Positions 10,422-19,187 of a stretch of DNA of 64,000 nucleotides are shown here, piece by piece. Every line of letters starts with the position of its first letter. Position 1 is the stretch's first letter. The position numbers and the translations under genes are program-made. The stretch lies in the NCBI RefSeq assembly GCF_039522585.1, contig NZ_BAAADR010000046.1. One strand, 5' to 3'. Source of the stretch: Bisbaumannia salifodinae. GTDB lineage: Bacteria; Pseudomonadota; Gammaproteobacteria; Pseudomonadales; Halomonadaceae. Below the pieces are notes generated by a model. That model saw only the letters and a list, made by a program, of their open reading frames with translations. It had not been told where the DNA came from and searched no databases.

Positions 10422-11258
10422 ATGAACATGACCGACATGGGCGAAGTGGTCGCCTACCTGTTGCGCTACCGCAGCGCCGAACGCAGTCCCGCCGGGCGCA
10501 AGCGCCGTGCGGCCCGGGAAGGCCAGGCCTCGGAGCGGGACGTCTGCGCCCTGCTCGACGATGCTAGCGATACCGAGCGCGAGGGGCTGCGCGACTTCCT
10601 GGCCGGCATGGGGCTGCGCCTGACCGCCTTCGAGGCCGGGGATTATCCCGGCATCGCCCCGGGCTCCCGCTACTATGCGCTGCTGGCGGACCCGCAGCTG
10701 GAGCAGCCCCCGCTGTTCTCCCGGGAGGCGATCTTCGAGGCCCTGCGCCTGCGCCAGGAGAGTCGCGGCGAACTGGCCCAGTGGTACCTGCAGCTGTGGC
10801 TGCTGATGCAGACCCTGCTCTATACCCGCTACAATCGGGCGCTCTCCGATGTCAGCCGCTATCAGGAGGCGACCTTCGCCAGCGGCGAGCTGCTGGAGCT
10901 GCTGCGTGACCAGCTCGAGGCCCTGCGCGACCTGGGCGAGGCGGCCCCGGAGACCAGCCGCGCCCTGCTCGAGGAGCGTGGCGAGGATCTCAGTCGCCGG
11001 GTGCGCGCCTTTATCGACCTGCAGGTGCGCGCCGGCCTGCTGGAAGCGCCCCGGGACGAAGCCGGGGAGGGCGATATCTGGCAGCAGACCTTGCTCGGGG
11101 CCCTGGAGGCGGAGCAGGTGGGCATCCACCAGTTGTCCCACCTGCAGGCCCTGGCCCGGGGCGCGATCAGCGAGGCAGAAGGCGTCCCCGTGGCGGCGGG
11201 GATCGACGGTGAGGAGACGGCCGCCGAGGAAACGGACGCCGAGGAGGATGCCCCATGA
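10422..11258 (+). CDS. jetB: Wadjet-type JetB (MksE-like KITE subunit)
   Basis: 278 residues, acidic C-terminus (EETAAEETDAEEDAP). In Wadjet complexes this small subunit dimerises and binds the kleisin. The middle contains helical segments such as LAQWYLQLWLLMQTLLYTRYNRAL. It starts right after the jetA stop, and its own stop overlaps the jetC start (ATGA), so the products are probably made in fixed ratio. The sequence alone would not be diagnostic; identity is inferred from the operon. Confidence 0.65.
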   Translation: MNMTDMGEVVAYLLRYRSAERSPAGRKRRAAREGQASERDVCALLDDASDTEREGLRDFLAGMGLRLTAFEAGDYPGIAPGSRYYALLADPQLEQPPLFSREAIFEALRLRQESRGELAQWYLQLWLLMQTLLYTRYNRALSDVSRYQEATFASGELLELLRDQLEALRDLGEAAPETSRALLEERGEDLSRRVRAFIDLQVRAGLLEAPRDEAGEGDIWQQTLLGALEAEQVGIHQLSHLQALARGAISEAEGVPVAAGIDGEETAAEETDAEEDAP

Positions 11259-14200
11259 GCGTGATCAATCGTATCGAGGTGGCCAACCTGCTGAACAAGC
11301 ATGGCGATATCGCCTCGCCCTGGGACGCCAAGATGCGTCACCTGCTGCTCGACCTGCGCGGCCAGTCCAGCGCCATCAGCATGGAGAACGGCTTCGGCAA
11401 AACGACACTGGCCGAGGCGCTGATCGGCCTGCTCTCCCGGGACAAGACGCTGCTGTCGCGCACCCGGCGCAAGTGTTCCCCCGCGGCGGTGAGCGGGGCG
11501 GGGCGCAGCTGGAGCCACCTGCGGGTGGAGTTCCGCGCCCATAGCGGGGCGCCCGGCCAGGGCGACATGCTGGCCGCCGCCGGCGACGAGGTGGCCGGCG
11601 AGACCTTCGTGTTCGGCTTCTATGGCTACAGCGATGGCAGCGGCCTCTCCTTCTACCATTACCCGGGGCGCCTGGAGGCGGTGCCGGTGCACCATGTCAC
11701 CGCCGACGGCAAGCTGGCCCTCTATGCCAACAGCGACGTCAAGGCGGCCATGGCCGCCCAGGGTGTGCGCCTGACCCATAACCGGGAGGAGTGGCTGGAG
11801 GCGGTGGGCGCCCATGTCTCGCGGCGCGAGCTGGCCCAGTTGGCCGCCTTCCAGAAGGAGGGCGGCGCCGACAAGAGCCAGATCTTCAACGCCATCAAGC
11901 CCCGCGGCGGCGAGAAGGCGGACCAGGCCTTCTTCTTCGAGGTGCTGGCGCCGGAGATCCTCTCCGGTGCCATGCGCGGCGAGACCGACGAGAGCGAGGA
12001 ACTGATCGAGGAGGTGATCCTCAACTCGGGGAGCAATATCGCCGAACTGCGCCATCGCCTGGAGGAGGCGGAGCGCGACCAGCACCGCGCCGCCGACAAG
12101 GTGGCGAGCCTGGCCGAGCTCAATGATCAGGGGCATGCCCTGGCCGAGGCGCGCCGCGAGCTGGAGGGCCTGGATGCCGGCCTGGCCGGGCTGGAGCGAC
12201 TGCTCGGCGGCCAGGCCCTGTGTGGCTTTCCGGGGCTGCCGCGGCGCCCCGATGCGGCGGACGAGGTGACGCCCGAGATCGTGGCCGGTTGCGCCTGGGG
12301 CCTGGGCGACACCGGGCGGCCACGCATCGCCACCGCCCTGCTGGCCCGGCTCAGCGGCGAGAGCGAGCGCCGGGTGCGTCAGGCGCTGCAGGAGGGCGGG
12401 GCCCGCCTGGAGGGGCACCGACGCCTGATTCACCTGCCCGAGGCGGCCTGGCTGCAGGGGCGCGAGCCGACCCATGTGGACTTCGCCACGGCCCGCGGCT
12501 GGCTGGCCGAGACCCTGGCCTTCGCCGATGACCTGGCCCGGCAGCGCGCCCTGGCCACCCTGGGGGCGGCGGCGGAGGCCTTCGAGGCCCTGGATGGCAA
12601 CCCCTTCCGGGAGGAGGTGATCGCCGATCGCACCTACCAGGAGGAGCTGGGCCGGGAGCTTGGCGAGCTGGAGGCCCGCGGCGAGGCCCTGGAGGAGGAG
12701 GCCGAGCGGCTGGCCAGCCAGCAGAGGGATTTCATCGACAACCAGAGTTTCTATGCCCAGGCCCTGGGCGAGGGACTCTTCGAGGAGGCGGAGCTGGAGG
12801 CGCCCGAGCAGACCGCCGAGGCCAGCCGGGAGGCCGCCGAGGCGGCCCGCCGGGCGCTCAATACCCACCTGGGGCGCGTCGGCGAGCTCAAGCAGGTGGC
12901 GGCCTGGCATGCCGACTTCCGGCGCCATCATCCGGACACCGCCCCCGGCGAGGAGCTGGAGGAGAAACAGGCCCGGGAGGCGAGTCTGGAGGAGGCCGCC
13001 GAGGCGGAGCGCGAGGCCCTGGTGCCCCTGGTGGAGCGCTGTGACGACCTGCGCCGCCAGGCCGAGACGCTGCGTGACGAGCAGCAGCGCCTGAGCGGCG
13101 AGCAGGGCCTGCTCGCCCAGGGCCAGGCGCCCTGGCAGGCCTTCGTGGCGGGCTGGCCGGAGGCCTCGCCCCAGGGCTTCTGGACCCGCCGCAAGACCGA
13201 GCTGGCGGAGCTCGAGGCGGCGTGTCGCCAGGCCCAGCGTGACCTGGATGAGGCCCGGCGCGACCAGGCGCGGCTGGCGCCCCTGGCCGAGGCGGCTCGG
13301 CACTACGCCGAATTGCACGGCGACGAGGAGCCGGTGCACCTGCGTGGCCGGCTGCAGGCCCGGGCCCGGGAGCTGGAGGACGAGGCGCACCGCCTGGATC
13401 AGGAGGAGACGCGGCTGCGCGCCCTGCACCAGGCCCGACTCGACTTCGCCGAGCGCAGTGACCTGGCCCCGGCGGCCTGGCTCAAGGATGCCCGGCGCCG
13501 TTACCCGCGCCTGCTGGGCGAGGCCGAGGCGCTGGATGCCAGCCTCGCCCAGCGCGAGGCCTACCTGGCCAGCCTGGCCGGGGACCCCCTGGAGCGGCGT
13601 GCCGTGGAGGCCGAGGCCGAGCGGCGGCTGAGCACGGCGGGGATCGCCTGGCGCCCCCTGCACGAGGTGCTCAACGACCCCGAGGCCGATCCGGCGCGGC
13701 GCCGCGAGTGGCTGGTGCAGGCCGCGGGGGTGCTCTTCGCCCCGGTGGTGGAGGGCCAGGCGGCCGCCGAGGCCGCCGCCGGCGAACTCGACGAGGCGGG
13801 CCTGGCCCTGCCGGTGCTGGAGGCGGGGCAACTGGCCCGGCGCCTGGCCGCCGGGGAACCGCCCCTGGGCGCCGTGCAGGGCCTCGAGACCCTGGCCGTC
13901 AAGGCGGCCCTCGACCCGCGCTATCTCGACGAGCTGCGCGAGGCCACCGAACGGCGCCTGGCGGCGGATCGCGAGCGGCGGGCCGCCCTGGCCGAGGAGT
14001 GCCAGCGCCTCGATCCCCATGGCGAGAGCTTCGCCCTGGCCCTCCAGGCCCAGGCCGCGGACGAGGCCGGCGTGGTGGAGGCCCTGGAGCGGCTGGCGAC
14101 GAGCCGTGAGGCGCTCGACGCCCAGCGGGCCGAGCTGGCACCGCGCTTGACCGAGGCCGCCCTGGCGGCGATCGACGACTATCAGCGTTATCTCCAGGAG

Positions 14201-16126
14201 GGCGGCGAGGTGGCCCTGGAGGCGGCCGCCGAGGCGCGTCTCACCGCCGAGGCGAGCCTGGCCGAGTTGACGCCTCGCCACCAGGAGGCGGAGGCCGAGC
14301 TGGCGGCCCATGGCAAGACCTGGCTGGCGGCGGAGCAGTTCGCCGATGCCGGCGGCGTCGAGCGCCTGGCGACCCTGGAGGCCCGGCTCGCCGTCGTGGA
14401 GGCCGAGCGCGAGACCCTCCGGGCCCAGTTGGCCGAGGCGGCGGCGCGGCGCGATGCCGGCGAGCGTCGCCTGGAGGAACTGCTGGCGGCGCGGCGCGGC
14501 CTGTTCGCCGATGGGGAGCGGGATCGCCTGCGTGCCCTGGCCCGCTTCGAGGCCGAGGGCGGCGATACTTTCATGGCCGGTGCCGCCGAGGCCCAGGCGC
14601 GGCTCGAGACCGAGCTGGCCCGGGCCGCACGGCGGGCCGATTTCGATTTCGCGCGCATTCGCGCCTACCTGGCGGTGCGCGATGCCGGCGGTGGCGGCCA
14701 GCGGCTGACCCGCGAACTGGCGCGGGTCAAGCGCGAGCGCGGCGAACTGCGCGAGACCCTCAAGGCGAAGCGCGGCGAGCGCGAGGCCCTGGTGCAGCGC
14801 CTGAGCGCCCTGACCCAGGCCCTGGGCTGGGTCGATCAATTGGCCAGCGAATGGCTGCGGGTGGTGCGGGAGTTGCCCGAGGGCTGGGCGCGGCGCCTGG
14901 CGGCCCTGGATGACCTGGAGCAGGCCGCCCAGTGGCCCCCGGAGGCCGAGGCCTGGGAGGCGCGCCAGGTCGCCCTGGAGCGCTGGCGGCAGTTGGCGGC
15001 CGATACCGAGGCCCTCGAGCTCCCGGCGCTGGAGGCCTGTCAGCAGGCCCTGTTGGATGCCCTCGGTGAACTCAATCTCGGCGAACGGGCGCGCAGCCGG
15101 GAGCGTCAGGCGCGCCAGGTGGCGCAACTGGCGGAGCGCCTGGCCGAGGCCCTGGACGCCGCCGCCCGCAGCCAGCGTTTCAGCGACACCGAGCGGGCGC
15201 GGCTGGCGGCCTTCCAGGACGCCGGCGCCGCCGCCCTGGAGGACCTGGCGTCGCTGCATGGGCAGCTCCAGGCGCAGCTCGAGCTGCACCAGGGGCGGGT
15301 GACGCGGCTGCAGGAGTCCCGTGAACAGATCGAGGGCACCCTGGTGGAGCGACTCAGCTCGATCATCGGCGATGCCGCCGGCAACCTGGATATCCTCAAG
15401 CGGGTGGCGCGCAGCCACGGCGAGGGGGGCGCCTTCTTCGAGGTCAAGGCGTCGCTGATCGGCTCCGAGGCCCTGAGCGAGCTGATTCGTGGCCTGCTGG
15501 TGGAGATCGACGAGCATCAGGCGCTATTGCAGCGCCGCGCCGAGCGCGACGGCGGCGAGCCGCGCCGCCGCGACGAGGACCTGCTGCGGCAGATTCGCCG
15601 GCGCATCTACCGGGGCCTCTTCCATGAGGTGTCGATCCGCCTCAAGCATGAGGCGATCCGTCCCCATGGGCGGCTCTTCTCCCTCAACGAGGACATGTCC
15701 GAGGGGCAGCGGGAGGCGGTGTCGCTGATGTGGCTGGTCAAGCTCTCCGAGTTCGCCATCGAGCGTGAGCTGCGGGAGCTGCCCGGTCACCACAAGCGCC
15801 GCGCCCGGGCCAGCCGCGAGAGCGTCATCCTGCTGGACGGGCTCTTCTCCAAGCTCTCCCATCGTCGCCTGATCCAGGACTCCCTGGAGTCGCTGCGTAA
15901 TACCCGCGGGCGCTTCCAGATGATCGGCCTGATCCACAACCCCAACTACGAGAATGACCCGGGCATCTTCCCCACCTACCTGGTGGGCAGCGTGATCGGC
16001 GGCGCCCAGGGGCAGGGCGGCCACGTGATGGTGCGCGACGGCCGGATCACCGAACCCGAGGCCCTGGGGCGCTCCAGCGGCGAGGCCAGCCTGTTCGGTA
16101 TCCACATCAGCGAGCCGGCCACATGA
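11255..16126 (+). CDS. jetC: Wadjet-type JetC (MksB/MukB-like SMC ATPase), unusually long
   Basis: 1623 residues, longer than E. coli MukB (1486). Head motifs lie at the two ends: Walker A ENGFGKTT at residues 44-51, signature MSEGQ near 1481-1485, and a Walker B-like ILLDG at 1525-1529. The ~1400 residues between are Ala/Glu/Arg/Leu-rich coiled coil with breaks that suggest hinge and elbow. The usual catalytic Glu after the Walker B Asp is Gly here (LLDGLFSKLS). Whether that is a family trait or specific to this protein cannot be told from one sequence. In Wadjet this motor extrudes plasmid DNA loops and passes them to JetD for cutting. Both ends overlap neighbours by ATGA. Confidence 0.85.
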   Translation: MSVINRIEVANLLNKHGDIASPWDAKMRHLLLDLRGQSSAISMENGFGKTTLAEALIGLLSRDKTLLSRTRRKCSPAAVSGAGRSWSHLRVEFRAHSGAPGQGDMLAAAGDEVAGETFVFGFYGYSDGSGLSFYHYPGRLEAVPVHHVTADGKLALYANSDVKAAMAAQGVRLTHNREEWLEAVGAHVSRRELAQLAAFQKEGGADKSQIFNAIKPRGGEKADQAFFFEVLAPEILSGAMRGETDESEELIEEVILNSGSNIAELRHRLEEAERDQHRAADKVASLAELNDQGHALAEARRELEGLDAGLAGLERLLGGQALCGFPGLPRRPDAADEVTPEIVAGCAWGLGDTGRPRIATALLARLSGESERRVRQALQEGGARLEGHRRLIHLPEAAWLQGREPTHVDFATARGWLAETLAFADDLARQRALATLGAAAEAFEALDGNPFREEVIADRTYQEELGRELGELEARGEALEEEAERLASQQRDFIDNQSFYAQALGEGLFEEAELEAPEQTAEASREAAEAARRALNTHLGRVGELKQVAAWHADFRRHHPDTAPGEELEEKQAREASLEEAAEAEREALVPLVERCDDLRRQAETLRDEQQRLSGEQGLLAQGQAPWQAFVAGWPEASPQGFWTRRKTELAELEAACRQAQRDLDEARRDQARLAPLAEAARHYAELHGDEEPVHLRGRLQARARELEDEAHRLDQEETRLRALHQARLDFAERSDLAPAAWLKDARRRYPRLLGEAEALDASLAQREAYLASLAGDPLERRAVEAEAERRLSTAGIAWRPLHEVLNDPEADPARRREWLVQAAGVLFAPVVEGQAAAEAAAGELDEAGLALPVLEAGQLARRLAAGEPPLGAVQGLETLAVKAALDPRYLDELREATERRLAADRERRAALAEECQRLDPHGESFALALQAQAADEAGVVEALERLATSREALDAQRAELAPRLTEAALAAIDDYQRYLQEGGEVALEAAAEARLTAEASLAELTPRHQEAEAELAAHGKTWLAAEQFADAGGVERLATLEARLAVVEAERETLRAQLAEAAARRDAGERRLEELLAARRGLFADGERDRLRALARFEAEGGDTFMAGAAEAQARLETELARAARRADFDFARIRAYLAVRDAGGGGQRLTRELARVKRERGELRETLKAKRGEREALVQRLSALTQALGWVDQLASEWLRVVRELPEGWARRLAALDDLEQAAQWPPEAEAWEARQVALERWRQLAADTEALELPALEACQQALLDALGELNLGERARSRERQARQVAQLAERLAEALDAAARSQRFSDTERARLAAFQDAGAAALEDLASLHGQLQAQLELHQGRVTRLQESREQIEGTLVERLSSIIGDAAGNLDILKRVARSHGEGGAFFEVKASLIGSEALSELIRGLLVEIDEHQALLQRRAERDGGEPRRRDEDLLRQIRRRIYRGLFHEVSIRLKHEAIRPHGRLFSLNEDMSEGQREAVSLMWLVKLSEFAIERELRELPGHHKRRARASRESVILLDGLFSKLSHRRLIQDSLESLRNTRGRFQMIGLIHNPNYENDPGIFPTYLVGSVIGGAQGQGGHVMVRDGRITEPEALGRSSGEASLFGIHISEPAT

Positions 16127-17256
16127 GCGAGGTCCGGGAGCGGGTGCTGGCCACTCTGGATGCGCCGGCCCGGGAGCTGCTGGCGTGGCTGGAGGCCGCC
16201 TGGCTGCGTCACTATCGGCGTCATGGCACCGCCAAGCGCTGGCAGGCGAAGACCCTGGTGGAGCGGCTGCTGACACTCGGGGCCTGCGGGACCCACCTGG
16301 AGGCCCGGCAGTGTCTGGAGCGACTGTGGCGGGCCGGTATCCTGGCGGCCGCGGACAGGGGCAGCCTGACCGCTCGCCTGGGACTGAATCCGCGGGTTGG
16401 CCTGGACGCGAACTGGAGTGAGACGCTGGTGGAAGGCCTGCCCCGGGCCGCGGTCGAACTGGGGCTGACGCCGGCGCAGTCCCGGGCTTGGGAGCGTGCC
16501 CTGGACGGTACCCTGGGGGACTGGTCGGCCCCGGATCAGGCGGCCTTGGTCGCGGGGCTGCGGGACCTGGCCGCGGCGCTACCGGCCGCCTACGAGCAGG
16601 GCGCCTATGCTGTCAGCGCTCGCTATCTGCTGGGCAGCAGCAAGCTGCTGACTTCGCTACCCCAGGAGTTGCTGCGTGCCTTTGGCATCGAGGTGACGTC
16701 CTTTCGTCCCCCGGTGGCCTGGGTCCTGGCCAGTGGGCCCCGAGCCCCAAGGGGCTTGATGTTGATCGAGAATCCCCAGAGTTTTTCCCAGGCCTGTGAG
16801 CTGGGCATCGATGATCAGCTGGCGCTGATCTGCAGTTTCGGCTACGGCCTCTCCCTGGGCGAGGCCCTGTCACGGCCCGAGCGAATGCGACTGGTGGGGG
16901 AGCGGTTGCCCGGGGTATCGCTGGAGACCCTGCTGGCCTTGCCGAATGCTTCCTATTGGGGGGACATGGACCCCGAAGGGTTGCGTATCTTTCGCGCCCT
17001 GAAGCGGCGGTTGCCACAGCTCAATTTATCGGCCCTCTACGAACCCATGATCATGGCGCTGCAGGCGGGCCAGGGCCACCCGCTGGATGCGTTGACGGGA
17101 AAACCGGGGCAGCTCCCCGGTCAGAGTTGGCAGCGCGGTCTCGACCAGGAATGGGTGGAGGACGCTACCCTCGCCCGCCTGGCGGGACTGCCCCTGGACG
17201 CGCGCTTGGAAGCCGCCTGGCTCAGCGCTATCGACACTAATGAGGTGAGGCAATGA
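16123..17256 (+). CDS. jetD: Wadjet-type JetD (Toprim-fold nuclease subunit)
   Basis: 377 residues. The C-terminal half has the Toprim features of JetD/DUF2220 proteins: a Glu in LMLIENPQSF (Glu216) and the paired Asp of YWGDMDPEGLRIF (about residues 280-290). The N-terminal half looks like the DNA-binding DUF3322-type region. In Wadjet, JetD cleaves the circular DNA trapped by JetABC. This is the most diagnostic gene of the set. Its start overlaps jetC and its stop overlaps the trHb start (17253-17256). Confidence 0.85.
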   Translation: MSEVRERVLATLDAPARELLAWLEAAWLRHYRRHGTAKRWQAKTLVERLLTLGACGTHLEARQCLERLWRAGILAAADRGSLTARLGLNPRVGLDANWSETLVEGLPRAAVELGLTPAQSRAWERALDGTLGDWSAPDQAALVAGLRDLAAALPAAYEQGAYAVSARYLLGSSKLLTSLPQELLRAFGIEVTSFRPPVAWVLASGPRAPRGLMLIENPQSFSQACELGIDDQLALICSFGYGLSLGEALSRPERMRLVGERLPGVSLETLLALPNASYWGDMDPEGLRIFRALKRRLPQLNLSALYEPMIMALQAGQGHPLDALTGKPGQLPGQSWQRGLDQEWVEDATLARLAGLPLDARLEAAWLSAIDTNEVRQ

Positions 17257-17648
17257 CGTCTCTATTCGGCGTGGGCGACAGCACCCTGCGGGCCCTGGGG
17301 GGCGAGGCGGCGGTGGAGGAACTGGTGGCGCGCTTCTATGCCGCCATGGAGCGCCTGCCCGAGGCGCGACGCATCCGCGCCATGCACCCGGAATCGCTGG
17401 ATGTCTCCCGCGACAAGCTCACCACCTTCCTGATCGGCTGGATGGGTGGCCCCCGCCGTTACCGGGAGCGTTTCGGCCCCATCGCCATCCCCGCCGCCCA
17501 TCGTCACCTGGATATCGGCCCCGAGGAGCGGGACGCCTGGCTGGCCTGCATGGCGGTGGCGCTGCGCGAGATGGGCGTGGCGGCGGATCTCGAGGCCTAT
17601 CTGCTGGCGCAGCTTCGCCATCCCGCCGAGATGTGCCGGACGCGCTAG
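17253..17648 (+). CDS. Group II truncated haemoglobin (trHbO-like)
   Basis: 131 residues with the truncated globin pattern: LGGEAAVEELVARFY at the A/B helices, Trp-Met-Gly-Gly-Pro (GWMGGPRRYRERFG) at the CD/E region, and AHRHLDIGPEERDAW, which carries the proximal histidine region of group II proteins. These bind O2, NO or peroxide. The ATG overlaps the jetD stop codon (ATGA), so it is translationally coupled to a Wadjet operon, an unusual partner. The last codons lie in a triplicated block (17625-17802). Confidence 0.85.
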   Translation: MTSLFGVGDSTLRALGGEAAVEELVARFYAAMERLPEARRIRAMHPESLDVSRDKLTTFLIGWMGGPRRYRERFGPIAIPAAHRHLDIGPEERDAWLACMAVALREMGVAADLEAYLLAQLRHPAEMCRTR

Positions 17649-17802
17649 TCGTTCGGAGGGGGATGGCGCGATGTCACCCCGACGCTGCCGAGATGTGCCG
17701 GACGCGCTAGTCGTTCGGGGCGTCGATGGCGCCCCGACGCTGCCGAGATGTGCCGGTCGCGTTAATTCTCCGGGGCGTCGATGGCCCGATTGCGCCCCGA
17801 CT
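17625..17802. repeat. Three tandem copies of the trHb / GGDEF convergent junction
   Basis: Copies start at 17625, 17687 and 17742, each beginning GCCGAGATGTGCCGG and followed by a ggggcgtcgatggc..ccccgac block. Copy 1 carries the trHb stop (TAG) and copy 3 the stop of the minus-strand cyclase. In copy 3 the trHb frame would read to TAA inside TTAA, the same TTAA that ends the cyclase gene. The original genes therefore probably overlapped by four bases, as at the recQ junction. Confidence 0.85.
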
Positions 17803-18688
17803 CCTTGGCGATATAGAGGTGACGGTCGGCACGATCGATCAGCGCCTCGCGGTTTTCGCCGATACGGTATTCGGCGACCCCCAGGCTGATGGTCACCCGC
17901 CGTGGGAAGAGCCCGAAGTCATGGCCGGCGATGCGCTCGCGCAGGCGCTGAGCCACCGCCAGGGCCTGGGGCCGTGGCGTCAGCGGCAGCAAGACGGCGA
18001 ATTCCTCGCCGCCCAGGCGGGCCAGGGTATCCTCGCCGCGCAGCTCCTCCTGGCAGAGGGTCGCCAGCCGGCACAGCACCTCATCCCCCTTGAGATGCCC
18101 CCAGGTGTCATTGACGCGCTTGAAGTGGTCCAGGTCGAAGAGGATCAGCGACAAGGGGGTGCCGTGGCGGCAGCTCAGGGAGAGCTGATAGTCCAGGCAG
18201 CTCATCAGCTTGCGTCGATTGGGCAGGCCGGTCAGCTCGTCGGTATCGGAGAGTTCGCGGAGATGCGCCTGATGGGCGATCTGCTCGCTGATATCGACCA
18301 TGACGCCGTGCCAGAGGGTGCCGTCGCCATGGGGCTCCGGCTGGGCGCGCACGCCGAACCAGGCCTCGCCGCCCTCGGGGCGGCTCAGGCGAAACTGGGT
18401 CGCCATTAGGCTGAGGCCCTTGGCGGAGCGTTCCACCGCCACCATCAGGCGAGGAAAGTCCTCGGGGTGGACCCGATCGAAGGCATGGCGGCCATCGTCG
18501 GCGAGCCGCAGGCGCTGGTGGGCGTCGCCCAGCACCGGACTGTCGGCACCGGCGATATAGGGGAAGCAGATCCTTCCCTCGGCGCTGCGATAGCATTGGA
18601 AGATCAGCCCCGGCAGGCGGGCGCTCAAGGTCGCCAGCCGTTGCGAGGCCTCCCCGGGGCGTTCCAGGGTGGTGGAATCGAAAGGCAT
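17762..18688 (-). CDS. PAS-GGDEF diguanylate cyclase
   Basis: 308 residues: a PAS-like sensory region (about residues 20-130, with the PAS-fold HAFDRVHPEDFPRL stretch) followed by a GGDEF domain (about 140-300) containing DELTGLPNRR, DLDHFKRVND and RLGGEEFAVLLP. GGEEF is an active-site form, so it should make cyclic di-GMP from GTP. RGED five residues before it is the inhibitory RxxD I-site, giving product feedback. No signal peptide or membrane segment, so it is cytosolic. It stands alone, downstream of cfa on the same strand; an AT-rich upstream region holds a palindrome at 18817-18833. Confidence 0.9.
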   Translation of the reverse strand: MPFDSTTLERPGEASQRLATLSARLPGLIFQCYRSAEGRICFPYIAGADSPVLGDAHQRLRLADDGRHAFDRVHPEDFPRLMVAVERSAKGLSLMATQFRLSRPEGGEAWFGVRAQPEPHGDGTLWHGVMVDISEQIAHQAHLRELSDTDELTGLPNRRKLMSCLDYQLSLSCRHGTPLSLILFDLDHFKRVNDTWGHLKGDEVLCRLATLCQEELRGEDTLARLGGEEFAVLLPLTPRPQALAVAQRLRERIAGHDFGLFPRRVTISLGVAEYRIGENREALIDRADRHLYIAKESGRNRAIDAPEN

Positions 18689-18816
18689 GGGCCTTCCCTG
18701 CGTGTGATTTTCTTATTATCCATCGATCATTGCCGATGGGTTTATTAGTTTTTATCGAACTGAGTATCCTACCCATTGCAGACCGGGAGGATATCCTCTC
18801 TTGGAAGTAAGTCATT

Positions 18817-18833
18817 TTACACGATTCGTGTAA
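18817..18833. promoter_or_regulatory. 17-bp palindrome upstream of the GGDEF gene
   Basis: TTACACGA-T-TCGTGTAA, a perfect 8-bp-arm inverted repeat in an AT-rich stretch (18700-18840) unlike the surrounding DNA. It is ~130 bp upstream of the cyclase start and also downstream of cfa and its duplicated end. It could be an operator for a dimeric regulator. No adjacent gene identifies the protein. Confidence 0.45.
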
Positions 18834-18876
18834 GAAATTGGCTATGGGTAAAGAAAGGTGTGGAATTCGCCCGACC

Positions 18877-19187
18877 GCCTCGGCGGAGGTCGTGTACTCC
18901 TCGAGTGAGATATCGGCGTGGGGCGTCGTGGCGGCCGAGGCGACCCCGGGAGAAGACCACTTGCCACAGTTGCATATGGTGGGCGCGGAAGCCGCCGGCA
19001 CAGACGGAGAGGCGTGGTAAAGCGCCGGAACATGCGCCTCGGCGGAGGTCGTGTACTCCTCGAGTGGGATATCAGCGCGGGGCGTCGTAGCGGCCGAGGC
19101 GGCCCCGGGAGAAGACCACCTGCCAGAGTTGCATATGGCGGGCGCGGAAGCCGCCGGCACAGACGGAGAGATAGTACCGGAACATGC
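18877..19187. repeat. Tandem duplication of the cfa 3' end
   Basis: Two copies, 18877-19035 and 19036-19187, both running from GCCTCGGCGGAGGTCGTGTA to CCGGAACATGC with scattered substitutions and small indels. The right copy contains the last ~39 codons and stop of cfa. The left copy lies past the stop as a decayed remnant in which the position matching the stop is no longer a stop codon. Confidence 0.85.

Noticed and set aside
11255..16126. jetC as a pseudogene because of the missing Walker B glutamate
   Set aside because: The frame is open for 1623 codons, overlaps both neighbours by ATGA, and the signature and D-loop regions are intact; a family-specific variant is more likely.
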